NCBI RefSeq assembly: GCF_041260155.1
Contig: NC_091944.1
Coordinates: 27,637,832-27,701,831 of the forward strand
DNA: 64,000 nucleotides
Direction of reading: 5' to 3'
From: Ptychodera flava
Lineage: Eukaryota > Hemichordata > Enteropneusta > Ptychoderidae
Below the pieces are notes generated by a model. It saw only the letters and a program-made list of their open reading frames with translations. It ran no database searches and was not told where the DNA came from. Below, piece by piece: positions 49,052 to 61,849 of the stretch; position 1 is the stretch's first letter; each line of letters opens with the position of its first letter. The position numbers and the translations under genes were made by a program.

Positions 49052-52000
49052 TGTTGCGCTCGTAATTAGGGGAATTACGAGTTTATGTACCAGACTGGAT
49101 TGTAATGCTTTCAGTAACTGAAGCTGACACACAACGATGTAGATTGTAACACAACCTTGTACTTTATTGCAAGATGGCGACCGTATCGTTCACAGTCCTA
49201 GCTCTGATTTCAAGTGCTCTAGTCTAAGTTCTCTACAAAGCTAAATATATCTCACGACTTATATAATTGCAAAAGTTATTATGTGGTAATTTTCCCGCCA
49301 GTCTTTGATAGTTTCTTAAGATTAAATAAGATCACACCATGGAATATAATATTTAATATTTAATATTTAATTCTTAAAAAACGCACTCCACAAACGTCTC
49401 AGTGCACTGAACACAAGTATTTAAAAGATACAAAACAGCTACAAACTCAAACAACTACAATTACGAGTAAAACTTGGTAAAAAGATTGGTCTTCAAACAA
49501 CGTTTAAAAGAAGTAACATTTCTAGCACAACGAATTTCTGAAGGCAGTGCATTCCACAGCAAAGGGGCACATACCGAAAAAGCTCTCTGACCGTAGGACT
49601 TATTAAAATATCCGCGAGGAGGAGTTAAACGCAATTTCTCAGAAGATCGCAGATTTCTTGACGGTACGTACAGATCAATTAAATCGGTCAGATAAAGCGG
49701 TGCATCACCTCTAACAATCTTAAAAGTAGTCAATAAAATTTTGAATTGTATACGAGCTTTCACAGGTAACCAGTGTAAATCAATGAAAACAGGGGTGATG
49801 TGGTCATATTTGCGTGTACCTGTGACGAGACGGGCTGCTGCATTTTGAAAGACTGCAGACGGATCAGCTGGTCATTTGAGATGCCATAGAGTAGACTGTT
49901 ACAATAGTCGAGTCTAGAGGTAACGAATGCATGAATGAGTTTCTCAGTAGTGGGCTTGTCGAGTAATTTACGAATTTTACCGATTCTTGATAAAGAGAAA
50001 TATGCGTTCCTACAAAGTTGACTGATACGTTCACACATAAAGCCATCCCTCTTGAGAATAACACCAAGATTCCGAACGAAAGGAGAGGGAGTGATGTTAA
50101 GTTCACCAATCCTGAGGTTATTCAGTTCTGCCATATCGTGTTTCAAGCGTGATGAAAAATAAATAACTTCGGTCTTGTTATCGTTCAGCACCAGCATGTT
50201 ACTTCTCATCCATCCGCGAATATCATCAACACAAATTTCAACACCGGCGCTAACATCTTCAGATTTATTGCAGATAATGTACATCTGTTCTCGATTGTTC
50301 TCATTGAATTCTTAACCAATAATTAATTAAACTATCACACTATCTCTTATCTACTTCTCGTACGATCTGAGTCAATGACCTTCACACGCCTTGGCCATGT
50401 GAGGGACGCTTCGAGATAAAATCTCTACAGGCAGGGGCGTACACTCTTCCACCTTTTTAGTAACCAGCGTCCTCGCTGATCAAATCGAGTGACGAAGTAT
50501 GGCGAATAGCTGACAATTACAATCTTCTTAAAATTAAGAAAATACATTAATTGTAAGGCGGTGTGGTTAAAATACGCATGCATCACATATGGAGTGTCAT
50601 CATTCGTGCACCTAGAAAATTACAGACTAACATTAACGCATCTAAAATACTTACAAAATACTAATAAAATCACTAAATATACATCCAATTACAAACTCAA
50701 AGTTCAACTACTCTACATAAAATACAAGAAAATCGACTAAAATCATTCGAAAATTGTGCCATATATCAATGATAATTTTCTTTAATTTGTTTGAAAGGGG
50801 AGTGAACTGGAAGGTGGTGGACATTGAGAAGGATGACGTAATTTTGCTTGGTGTATTCTGATATCACGGTCAAAGGTTTAGGGTAACCATAGTAACGACC
50901 GATAGGCATCACTAGACTGTAGCAAATAGCAACTTCTGTGCCAAAATGCGGGGCTCTTTCTATCTCCAAAAATCTTCATAAAACATAAAACAACAAAAGC
51001 AAAACATCGACACAAAACATCATCAAACAACTTCAAAAACTCCAAAAATAAACGCGATAAACCGCAATATCGCTTCATCTCCAAAAGCCCAATTTCTCAG
51101 GCAATTCGGGCAAATCTAGGGATCATTGTATCACTTACGGATCACTAGCAATGGCATTCGTAGCCAACTGAGGGGGGATAAACAACCAAACATCCAAAAC
51201 TCCTATACACTTACCTCTTCAACAAGAACATAACTTCAACACTTCATTAAAAAACAAAAATAAAACAACACTTCAAAGAAAGCAAGAAAGACGCCTCATT
51301 TGCATACATGTCCAGAGTATTATCCTAATAAAAGGGTGGTTTCCAAAATACCAGAAAATACAATCAACAAAACTGAAAAGTCATGCATCTTGTACGTTGT
51401 CGTCGCACTTTATGGGTGGGTGTATTCCGAAATTCTGCTTCTTATGATTGTCAGTTCATTCGTCACGTAATCAGTCCGTGTATTGCAAAGCCGACTGGAA
51501 GGTGAACCACAAGCATCGCTGACGTTGGCTGGTCGAACTTGTTCTAGGTTACACACATTTCAAACTTCTTCAGCCATTTCTGTAGACAAACATTCTCTCG
51601 TCAGGTGTATGTTCGAGACATGACGTTATCACAACATTAATAATGTCACATTGCCTACCTCGGACGTCCATGTCTGCAAGCCGCCCTCGTCTCTCTGGTC
51701 ATAGTTCACCTCCATCCGCTGCGGTGCATCTTCGATCAACCGCTACATATCACCATACAGTCGCCCGTGCTGCTGGTTCAATGGTTCTTCAGCTCGTACA
51801 CGCCCCTCGTTGACTCCACCACCAGATCTACCACCAGACCTCAGAATCCTACATTCGTGCTGCTTCAGTATACTCCGGATTCTCCATCAATTTGTCGCGC
51901 TCGTTCTTAGGGGAATTACAAGTCGAGGTACCAGTCTGGATCGTAGTGCTTTCAGTAACTGAAGCTGACTCACCAAGATGTAGATTGTAACACAACCTTG

Positions 52001-52348
52001 CACTTTATCGCAAGATGGCGACCATATCGTTCACCGTCTCAGCTCTGATCGCAAGTCCCCTAGTCTAAGTTCTCTACAAAATTAAATACATCTAAAGACT
52101 TACATAATTACAAAAGTTATCACGAGGTTATTTTCCCGCCATTATTTGATAGTTTTTAGGATTAAATAGGATCACACCATGAAATATCCCGTTCTCGATT
52201 GTTCTCATTGAATTCTTAATCAATAATTAATTAAACTATCACACTATCTCTTATCTACTTCTCTTACGATCTGAGTCAATGACCTTCACACGCCTTGGCC
52301 ACGTGAGGGACGCTTCGAGATAAAATCTCTAAAGAAAGGGGCGTTACA
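49052..52348 (-). mobile_element. LTR-retroelement fossil, Gypsy-like, with a LINE inside its 3' LTR
   Basis: Two LTRs of about 456 bp (49052-50443 counting the nested LINE, and 51893-52348), each bounded TGT...ACA on either strand. The target duplication CATT lies at 49048-49051 and 52349-52352. An unfilled version of the flank is at about 47755-47800 ('aaatacattcatcgacataaat'). On the - strand a purine-rich tract (AAAAAGGTGGAAGAG) directly precedes the 3' LTR. A primer-binding-like segment (TGATGGAGAATCCGG) directly follows the 5' LTR. The 1.4 kb interior shows no recognisable gag or pol, so the copy is either internally deleted or a non-coding derivative. The LTRs differ at roughly a tenth of positions by eye, suggesting an old insertion. 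Family is inferred from the LTR start TGTAACGCCCC and the short target duplication. Confidence 0.75.
49347..50283 (-). mobile_element. 5'-truncated LINE (CR1/L2-like, Jockey superfamily) nested in the LTR
   Basis: The - strand encodes the end of a reverse transcriptase and the C-terminal region: NDNKTEVIYFSSR, FVRNLGVILKRDG, SRLDYCNSLLYGISNDQL, then in another frame KARIQFKILLTTFK and the end SVCAPLLWNALPSEIR. A frame change near 49780 separates the two open parts. The 3' end carries a short (TTAAATATTAAAT) tail, as CR1/L2-type elements often do. The 5' part, including the endonuclease and RT catalytic core, is missing. It splits a copy of the LTR, so it is younger than the LTR element. Confidence 0.8.
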
Positions 52349-52436
52349 CATTCATCGACATAAATAGCTTCTCGCCTGCCTTTGTATGTGTATCATACAT
52401 CATCCCACGACAAACAATTTTAAATATGACGTACGT

Positions 52437-52588
52437 ATACCCACTACCCCAATAGAGCAATGTCGAGTAAAGTACTTGCTCAGGGGCACAACACCGTGCT
52501 GGAATCTTGAAATCACCATCCTTTGAAAGTGAGTGCGTTACTTGGACCTGCCGGTGTCGAACTCGCCATCCTCCGATGTACCTTTTTA
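52437..52588 (-). mobile_element. Second, truncated copy of the same SINE
   Basis: Shares GTTGTGCCCCTGAGCAAG, 'gcacggtgttg' and the better preserved B box GAGTTCGACACC. It lacks the first part of the tRNA head and the tail. Confidence 0.65.
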
Positions 52589-52969
52589 GAATCTGCATAT
52601 GATGGACATGCTAAACTTACTCCAACATGAACCTCGCAGAGCAACGGTGGAATTTCGGGCGTCCGTACAGACAAGGGTATTCCATCACTGACCGATTTGT
52701 ATATATGTAGACCTATTTCCTTAATAATCCCCCACAGTGATCCACGGTACATCTCTCATGGTGTGGTACATGGTAACGTTGACATTTTTCTTTCCCTCTC
52801 CCACACCAACAAAACTTACACACTAATTCTTGATAGAAATATCAAACAATCGGTAGAGCTGGGGCTCTGCAATGTTCAATTTGTTTTCAAAGATGTGTTG
52901 TATATTGTGAGTGACCCAATCGTACGTTGCTATTGGATAGAAAGTAAGCCTTGCATACTTTAGACAATG

Positions 52970-53395
52970 TCGCGATGTACGTGTTGTGGTAATATCAGGC
53001 CACGGCAATATGTAATAAATTAAGATTGCAATCAGATACCCTTCAATTTCATCCATCCCACAGTCAACAACTTTAAATATGTCAGTTTGATAAACAGGTA
53101 TGAAAGCTGTTAAAATTGTTTGTTTGCCGTCCTTGGATTTTTAAAAAACCTACCAGCCAGCCAGGGGAAAACCAAACATATGGCGATGTACGTGTGGTAC
53201 ATATCAGGCCATGGCAATATGTAATAAATTAAGATTGCAATCAGATACGCTTCAAGTTCATCCATCCTACGGTAAACAACTCTAAATATGTCAGTTTGAT
53301 AAACAGATATGATATCTGTTACGGCCGTTTAAAGAAAATTTTTTGTTTGCCGTCCTTGGATTTTTAAAAACTTACCAGCTAGCCAGGGGAAAACC
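52970..53395. repeat. Tandem duplication, two ~211 bp units
   Basis: Units start 'gcgatgtacgtg' at 52972 and 53183. Each ends with 'tttgccgtccttggattttt' and 'accagc.agccaggggaaaacc', the dispersed repeat also found at 20065-20165. Confidence 0.75.
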
Positions 53396-53448
53396 AAAAC
53401 ATAGAAAAAAACACATGAATTAACATAAGCTTAATTTTAAGTTGGTTT

Positions 53449-53667
53449 CACTGCATGAAAACCCAATAATTCAGATAAATTCACATTAATGAGTTGCCTG
53501 TATTATAGTATAATACACGTGAATTCACATGAATCCACGTGAATACAGGCTTGCTGAATACAAAAAATGGATTCTTGACTGTATTCATCTGTATATGCAC
53601 TCTTCAGCTAAAATACAGGCAATAATCCATGTTAATACAGTAAGTATTATAGGGTTTTCATGCAGTG
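53449..53667. mobile_element. 219-bp MITE with CACTG termini
   Basis: Ends CACTGCATGAAAACCC and its exact inverse, flanked on both sides by TTT (53446-53448 and 53668-53670). CACTG-type termini with a 3-bp duplication fit EnSpm/CACTA-like elements; Chapaev, with 4 bp, is an alternative. It lies inside the dispersed repeat whose halves also flank the 20172 element. Confidence 0.7.
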
Positions 53668-56644
53668 TTTCTTTCTGAAAAATAATATTTTTATTTGTTA
53701 TAACGTTAACATTGTGTTTGTTTTCTTAATTTTCTCTGAAAACCTACGGACGGAAAACAAATAATTGTATTTTAAAGCGCCTAACCTAGCAAAAACGAGG
53801 CTTTACAAGACATAAGAAGATCGACTCTACAGGAAACGTCGAAGGATAGGTTTTGCAACGAATAACAAGAAGGACAGGTTTTGCAATAAATAACAAGCAA
53901 ATCTCATATTCGAAATTAGTCGCTCATTCGATTTATTTTATGGTTGCTATTACATTATATAAAATTACGCTTGTGTGATTGCAGTTTCTCGCAACAAATG
54001 CAGATAAGATTTTGTATTTCATTAACCTTTGCTAAGCTTTAAAGTGTGTACACAAAGGCGGGGCACATCATGTTACGTTGCGAAATCTTGAATTAAAAAG
54101 TGCGCGACTTTCTTAATGGAGCCTTTAAGCTATGCTCTCTCATTATCGGGTAACAGAAATGGGACTCATAAAACAAAGTTAATGATTAAAGAATATATAA
54201 TTACCTCGAGTTTACAGTTACTTGAAAATCACAATCATGACCACTATACCATGTCTCCAATCTCTTAAAGAAAAGTAAAGTTTCGTGGTTACTCAAAATT
54301 CGATTCATTTTTATGTATCCACTATAGACAAAATTCAGAAAGTTGAGTGTCAACAAAACTGCCCCCTTCGGCACATTCTACCTTAAACAACAAATGGAAG
54401 ACAAACAAAAGGTGTAAAATAAAACCAAGAATTCACCTCAACTCACCTCCTGCAGGACAGGATAATTGAATCTAATTTGCAAAGACCGATCGTAAGCTTT
54501 GGAGATGGGGATATAAAACCTTCATGAAAATCGGAAAGGTTTTACAACCGTTACGATTTCCTGAAATGCGGCAGAGAATGTTTAAGGTTATATGTGACTG
54601 GCGAAAAAATATAACCATGGTACTTTTTTACCTTGGGAAAAAATTAATTGAAGACTCTCTTGATCTTCAGTGGCAATTTTTCGCAAAACGCATGAAAAAT
54701 GGTCTCAACATAACTTTCAAAGTTTGGTTACAACGATTGGTACAAGATGGCAGCCCAACACTAGAGAGAGAAAATACACTGCTGGAAAATTCCAAAACGC
54801 GTACTTTAATACGTGCTAATCTGTATTTTTACACAGTTTTCCTACTTCTTTAGGATATTCAAATTGTTATACCCTATTTTAAAATCGATCGACTTCAATG
54901 GCAGCACGGAATTGGGCAGATTTTGTGACTGATTTTTAAAACCCGGGCAAGCGTAGAATATTGTGAAAATTTCTTTTGTTTAGGGCGTGACAGATAATAT
55001 ATCCACATTTCATGAAACAACAAAATGGGACTTTGCTATGCATATTGACAGAATGATAGCCACCAAAATGAATGCTTGGTGACATGAGGATAGTCTTGTA
55101 GTCAAAGCAAGAAGTGAGAGGTGATTCGACAAAATCTTGAGTTGATAAGTCTTGCAAATTCACTGGCATATCGTACGGTACATTGGTGCTTTAACGGGGT
55201 CTCCAGGACCATAGGGTTTCACGTTACATACGTAATCGCTTACGGAAAAAGGGCTGAAAACCGAAACCAAAACAAAACAAAACAAAACAAAAAACACGTT
55301 TACGTGGTTGCTTACCGGTTCGAATTGTTGTACCTCCAAGCTTTATTGAGACTGTAATACAAAAGTCCTCACCACAGAAGGCAGCATATGCAACGTGTGT
55401 ACGTTTCCAATTGAATACCCATGAGTGACTAACAGGGGATGGCAACGTCTCTGGTCAGACAAAAACTTTATAGCATGCTATAACTGTCGACAATTATTTA
55501 TAGGATTTGCGCCGTTTCTAACATATGTAAGACAACCTGCCATTGTGTTCCACGTCTATTGCCGTGCATATCTAAGTTACCAACCTGCACATGTATCTAT
55601 GACTTGTAATACGTGGACTCTGCACTTCTCGACATTAGCAGGAGACTGGACGCCTTCTTTTTTGAGTAAAACGCCCCTGTGTTCGCCCCTGTGTTGAAAC
55701 ACATATCTGCCTGGCGGATTGATATAGCACTTTTACACTTCTAGAATGACAAAACAACCCTTTCTTTTTCGGGTGCCCTACAGTTTCTCAAAACGGGTCA
55801 TATTAATCCCTTTGTTACAAAAAATATTTTTCTGCGTTCTTTTCATGAACTGTAACGGATAATAATTTTGTTTTAAAAAGCTATAAGTTTTGATAACATT
55901 TTCAGAATCCTTTTTGATAAAGCATCTTCTTATTCTTCTCCCGGAGGTAAGTTGAAATGTAAAACATCAGCTATGCCAATACGGTGCATTTCCACACAAT
56001 ATGCAGTATCATTGTGGACAAATAAAAATAGTCCGGATACGGTATTATTGGCAGGACATTACCCGGACTCAGGCTATGATGTCAAGTTGAACATTAACCA
56101 CATGATATTGATCTTTGGCTGTAGAATAAAACGCTTCACTTGCCAGACTGAAAAAATACCGAAAAGACTTACAGCTACTGGAGCTTTACGAAAACGAAAG
56201 GTGTGATTTGGAATCATAAATGTTTTTTGGTTCAATAGAATCACAGACAATAGCAGGGAACTGCTGTCTATTATAGAACCACACAGTATCGGAGTATTGC
56301 AATATCTCTTAGATAGTCGATCAAAGGCCGCGGTGTGAGGCCGAAGGCCGGACAATCCGTGACAAATCCAGGCTGCAACAACGAAATTTCAATAAAGGAA
56401 CTTGAAAATAGGTTTTTTGTTACTTTTTATGGTAAGCTTAAATATGTCGCATATTGAAATATAACACTATATCTATTTTCTACTTCCAATATCAATTTAT
56501 CAGTTCGAAATAAGCATAATATGGACTTGGTTCGGTTCTGTGATTTGTGAACGTTTGAGTGGGGTGAACGCGATAATTTGTGTTCTGTTTTCATGTGAAA
56601 CGCGTGAGTGTGGTGAATTGTTCTGGAAGTGTCGGTAATATTCC

Positions 56645-56850
56645 CTATTTTGCACAAAATGGCAGTATGCCTCCTCTATACCCATATTACAGCCCTCTTT
56701 TTACAGTAATGCTATCCAGTTTAAAAATCTGCCGAAATGAATAGCATATCTAACTAGCAACAAACGAGAGCGCAGCATCGTTGAAGTGGATCATTAATCT
56801 TAGCACATCTGAATAACGCATTGCATCGCGGAGGGACCGTGTGTCCAGGC
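56645..56850. repeat. Diverged copy of 47330-47530
   Basis: See shared landmarks given for 47330-47530. No coding exon was found next to this copy. Confidence 0.55.
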
Positions 56851-56906
56851 CATAAACTGCAACTTCGTTGATAGCTGTAAACGCAACTATCTGTGGCTGT
56901 GATCTG

Positions 56907-56971
56907 GTTCCCTGCCCCTGTCTACCGCTGGCTGCGGTATGCTAACGAAAGGGGAGGTCAGGGAACCAGAC
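56907..56971. repeat. 65-bp hairpin
   Basis: CTGGTTCCCTGCCCCT at 56907 is mirrored by AGGGGAGGTCAGGGAACCAG ending at about 56971; the loop is about 30 bp. It could be the end of a foldback element. Confidence 0.5.
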
Positions 56972-59084
56972 TGGGTGGGCTGTATCTATGCGGGTCATCC
57001 AAAGGTCAACCATACCGCGGATAGCTGCGTAGGGAGAATGGGCAAATGAATTATGACTACAACCGATCTTGGGTCGGGACTTTGAACGATAAAATTAAGC
57101 AAAGTGAGCGTTTTGCAATAAAATGACCTATACCTTGCCTGAACTCTGATGATTGCTCATTCCCTAAATCCTTTTGTGAACAAAATCTCTGGTTTGTTTA
57201 CGTATTTCGGCTGACTTTCCGAGGACTACTCAAGATTTTCACTCTAACCTGCACTCACTCTATATTAAAGTCCGCTGCCGGAGTGAAAAAAATCCAATTG
57301 ACATTCTTACAAAACATTAATGTGGCAGCTACAGAGCTCTTATACGTCTAGAGGAAAAACACATTGTTTGTCTTAAACTTTTAACAGGTCAGTTAGGAAT
57401 CTTCAAATCAGTAATAAGTAGCCTTCACAATGCCTATTAGTCTCAATAAAGTGCCCGAGCGAGCAACAGGCAAACACATCACCAGATCAAATTCCAGATT
57501 TGTCCTGGCCAAGTGACAACACTGATCAGTTGACAGCAGCCTTCTAGATGATCCTAAACGACACTAGCATTCCCGACCATCCAGCACAACCAAGTCAGGT
57601 CAATGCAGTAGCACAACCAAGTCAGGTCAATAAAGTAACAGCCAACCCCATGATGCACTGTTACCACCACAACCAGCCATGGCGAACACAAGGCAGACAT
57701 CGACCCCTCCATCTGCGTTACAAGTTCACGATATTAGACACCCTTAGATATTGTAGACTTCATCTTCACTGGAAGTTATATGGAGAAAGAATTTCTTCAC
57801 TTTGGTGCTGATGGACAAGATGTCGAAATATAGGGAAAATGACGCAAAACTCTCCATGTGCTGCACAGGTGTCTCAAGCCAATACTAAGACATGCCTACC
57901 CTACATTTGTTGAAACTCGGCACAAAGACAGCATGGTACGACATACATATTAAAGTCAATTTATTGTGAAATCGATCCATATATGGCCACCAGGCGGTGC
58001 ATTACAGTATTACAGTTAATAAGTATTCGAAAGTAATTACGAGACAAAATGTCATATTTGAACACAATCATAGAAATTAATACATTCACAATATGTTTGT
58101 GATTTCAATTATTTATAATTAATATAACAAACTTGGAAATAATGTATAGTTATTGAATACCGTTGGTTTTTGCTTGTTGTGCGACTAATGCCAAGATCCA
58201 CGTCTCTTATTATCAATGAGAAAATTAATTGCTTATGCCATAGTAAATCATACACTTTTTAGTTTTGAAAAATTGTCATTATCTGCTTTAGATAATAAGG
58301 AAAAGTCAAATGTTATCACAGCTCGCTTTTGCGGGCAAATTTCTAACAACACCTTAAAAGCTTTTCTGAACGTCAACTGGTGCAGAAAGTGAAGTCTTTA
58401 ATAGAAAGAAGAACTTTTGTTTCGTTGGCAACATCACTGTTTACGAATGGTAATCTGTGCTCTTGTAAGGATTTTACAAATGTAAAAAAAAAAGCTTGGT
58501 AAGCCGCAGAACTTTGGTTACTTAAATTTGATGTTACCAATTCATGTCTTTTGAATCGAGTTTAAAGCCCCAATAGATGCGAATGTGTAATAAACCGATC
58601 TCAAAATGTCCTCAGTTTTGCAAGAGTTTTGTTTGAATAAGACCCATTAAAGATTTAAAAAGTGTATCACACTGTCATGCGTGTCAAAACTGGCATGCAA
58701 ATCCAAAGGTTTTAACATCATATTATTTTTTTTGCCATTTTACAAAAACTAATCATGTGACAGAGAAAATAAAAATTACGACGACAAAATGTCTGTCATC
58801 GTGCGTGGTGCATTCAAGTAAATGGCAAAATGCTTGTTTCTTGGATGATCACGATGTGAATGTGCAGGAAATACTGCATTTGTTGTACTTGTCTGTGGGA
58901 GCGCCATTTTTTGAGTGCGGCACCTGTTTATTATTTAACCTGCAAATACGTGTACGCATTGTCAAAATCGACGAGCAGTGATACTTATATACACATCCTT
59001 CAGTTTGCACATTAACACGAACCAACTTTGGTTTTGAAAATAATATAATGAAAATAATGCACAAAATTCTCAGCTGTTGGGGCT

Positions 59085-60033
59085 TTAGGGAGTACTGAGT
59101 ATTGAATCGGTGGATTCGGATTTCGTTTCTACGTCATTGTCTTCCGCTTTCGATTTTCCCTGACGACATTTCAGTTTTCCAAGACGATTTATCATTGGAA
59201 GGAAAGCTGCTAACACGGATGCAAGTAACAACCATGATCCCGATAGCCAAAAAAATCCATCGTATATACCTGAAGAATCGCGCATCCAACCTACGGGGAG
59301 AAAAGTGTGTACATGTGTAACATGTATAAGTACAGAAATTACATGTATTGTTCTAATTGACATTAACATACTGGTGTACAGTTGTTTGCAAAAGTCAGAT
59401 TGCTCGGAGGAAGGGTAACCAATCTTTTTAAAGCTAAGGACCGGGCCCTTTTTCCGTATTTTTTGAAATATAAGAATATCATTTTATACGACAAATTGCA
59501 CTGCAACGGAAATTTGAATATAATTCTATTTCAATATTTTGGTTTCTAAGAAAGATATTTTCTGCAGGTTCGATAGTTTGAATGGTTTTTATCGTCTGAC
59601 GTAATGAGCAAAAGTGTAAGTCTTTCTCTGTCGGGTGGCAAACTACCTTGAGCAAATGTGTTAAAATAGTATAAAGAAGGCGATTTACATGAAGCATCGA
59701 TTGAACTTGAAGAATGCTTGTGCCTTTGCAACAAAATTTAGGCAAATATTTAAAAGAAAGTTAACCTAGATAAGTTTCTAACACAAGGACTACTTAAAGC
59801 GATCTTCAAATGAGTTCATAACATGTTTCATCGTGTATTATATCGTACCACCTGTCTGCAAACATTACCTCCCAAAGGCGCGGCGAAGAAAGAAATAATT
59901 CCAAGGACTTGGATGAGTAAACTTGTTGCTTGCCCTACTTTCTCGTCTCCAAGGAAGTGCTTTATCACGATTGCCCTGAACACAAAGTATCCTCCCGAAC
60001 ACGTACCGTAAATGGCAAGCAAGATGACTTGAG
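59085..60033 (-). CDS. SLC16/monocarboxylate-transporter-like gene, copy D (last two exons visible)
   Basis: The - strand exons 59869-60033 (165 nt) and 59085-59290 (206 nt, stop TAA) match exons 5 and 6 of copies A-C in length, phase and sequence. Exon 5 reads AQVILLAIYGTCSGGYFVF...KHFLGDEKVGQATSLL and exon 6 GWMRDSSGIYDGFFWLSGSWLLLASVLAAFLP. It covers TM10-12 and a tail rich in Glu, Ser and Lys, different from the TTV tails of A-C. Acceptors (ATGTAG, CCGTAG) and the exon 5 donor (GTAATG) are intact. Exon 4 is not visible between 60034 and 64000, so the preceding intron exceeds 3.9 kb or earlier exons are lost. TTTATT at 58927-58932 reads AATAAA on the - strand and may end the transcript. 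Its opposite orientation and greater divergence suggest an older member of the cluster. Confidence 0.82.
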
Positions 60034-61250
60034 CTACATTATGAACACAAGAAAAAAACCAAGACTTGTTAATAACGCAATGCAATGTTCTTTTCTTACA
60101 CCAACAGAAGAATGGACCTTCTAGGGAAACTGGATAAGGAGCAACGAAATATATTATGTGGTTATAATGACGTGATGAAAACTTGAAATCTTAAACAGGT
60201 GGCCAGTCATTGGTTATTCGAATAGAAGGGATGAATGCACGTTTTAGATTACAACTCTTTAATGATGGTTTATAATAATGTCAACTGAAATCGCTGATAA
60301 TACGCTCGGTGTTTTTTTTTCTATCGTAATTTACATACATCTAACAGGCCTAAATGTTGGCAAAATAGCACAACAATGGCACTACATATGCAATTCTCTT
60401 ATCTTACAGTGGTTTGCTTTGAAGCATTGGCATTAAGGAAGTACGCTTCCATTCCAAAAAATGTTGGGACATTCTTGAAGTTAACTTCTGAAATAATCTT
60501 TTTGTGTACTTTGCAAAGATATGAAAAAAATATGGGGTACCCATGCAAAATTTTTGAAAAAACACACGCCAAAATTGACAGAAAACCACTAAATCTCCCA
60601 TTTTGCGAAATTTGCACTTACCAGCAGAATCTTTATTTTATCGTGAACGATTAACAGATCCCAGTGTGCATACCACATTTTTGCATTGCCAGGACAGCTG
60701 AATTAGGACAATCAAATAAAATTTGCGATGTCTTGTCTTAAAAATTAAATATTAGACCCTAAATTTATCATTTAACTGTAAAAGTAGTCTTTTTTAAAAA
60801 TATAAACTTCATATAAATGCACATAATTTTCAAAATGTTAAAAAGTACAACAATATCTATCAAACAGACAGTGTTCTTTGATTTAGAAGCAAAAAAAGTT
60901 TGGGTCACCACGCAAATTTTCTTACTAAACAGCAAAAAGTGATGAAAAAAGGTGAATTTTGTTAGGCCTGAGATTTGACCGTCTAGCTTACTGATATTAT
61001 GTCAGAGCTACAATTGTTAATTATTCTCTACTCATCTTTCAAAATAAAAATAACTGTCGATTTTTCAGTGCAAAAATATAATTTCGGTTGTTTTGATTCA
61101 TAAAAACTTCTGAAAGAAATATTATAGGTCACTAGCATGATTTTTTGCCATTTGTCCTGTTATTCACGCTCACCAGGTTAGGTAGTCTAAAAGGAACATG
61201 TACATCTTCTGGACAAAAGAGGGCGCTCTCCTATATAGAATGGTAGCGTA
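60034..61250. other. Intron of copy D, AT-rich, no coding sequence seen
   Basis: No exon 4 (the GLAQLVGRP region) or other transporter exon could be found on the - strand. Open frames around 60400-60650 overlap on both strands and look random. Confidence 0.5.
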
Positions 61251-61253
61251 CTA

Positions 61254-61618
61254 CCTTAAGCGAAGTTGACATAATGTCTAAATCGAGGTGTTGCCAAGAC
61301 TGTAGGGTACAATTAACAGCTAAGTGGTAACATGAGTTGATCATAAAAAATCGACTCTGCAAAAGTTGAAATATTGTCCAGCAGGACGTCAGACATAGTC
61401 TAAACAACACCACCACATATGGCCCAGCACTGTCCAAGTCTTATCACTTGCTTTCATGTGTAGTTGTTTTGACTACATCTGACCTGCTGCAAGACAATGT
61501 TTCAACTTTGGCTGAGTTGATTTCACTGTGATCGACTTGAATTACTGCTCAGCTGATAATTACACCTGGCAGTGTTGGCAACACCACAATTTACACAATA
61601 TGTCTACTTCGCTTAAGG
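61254..61618. mobile_element. 365-bp foldback MITE
   Basis: The ends CCTTAAGCGAAGTTGACATA and its inverse (ending at 61618) continue inward as imperfect arms of about 150 bp ('gtgttgcca', 'aagttgaaa.attgt'). No coding sequence. Confidence 0.7.
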
Positions 61619-61849
61619 GATGGACCATTAGACCTTTCTAAATTTTCAAGGGGGTGGTCACAATGAAATTGTGAATTTTTTTTTTTTACGATTGTACCTT
61701 TCTAAATTTGTTTTTCAAATTAAGATTAGCTGTGCAATTTTTTTTTCAGAGTAAATTTTCAGATTTATAATTATTTTTTTAGTTCGTCGCTGTCTGAAGA
61801 TAAAGAGGGCAAAGATGTGGTGCGGAGCACCACAAGCGGCCGTGCAAGC

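Larger units (their letters stand above)
53800..59080. other. Gene-free stretch
   Basis: No coding sequence is supported. It contains a partial R2-like segment near 54290-54380 and a hairpin at 56907-56971 (CTGGTTCCCTG.CCCCT arms). A 27-bp unit (GCACAACCAAGTCAGGTCAAT) occurs twice at about 57586-57640. Open frames such as 54524-54853 have no recognisable motif. Confidence 0.55.

Noticed and set aside
50459-51872. Coding interior (gag/pol) of the LTR element
   Set aside because: No protease, reverse transcriptase or integrase motif is readable in any frame; treated as a non-coding fossil interior.
54524-54853. 109-codon + strand frame
   Set aside because: No recognisable domain, no neighbours and no sign of splicing.
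57548-57811. 87-codon frame with a repeated QPSQVN
   Set aside because: The repeat is a short 27-bp tandem duplication; the rest has no motif and adjacent frames are full of stops.
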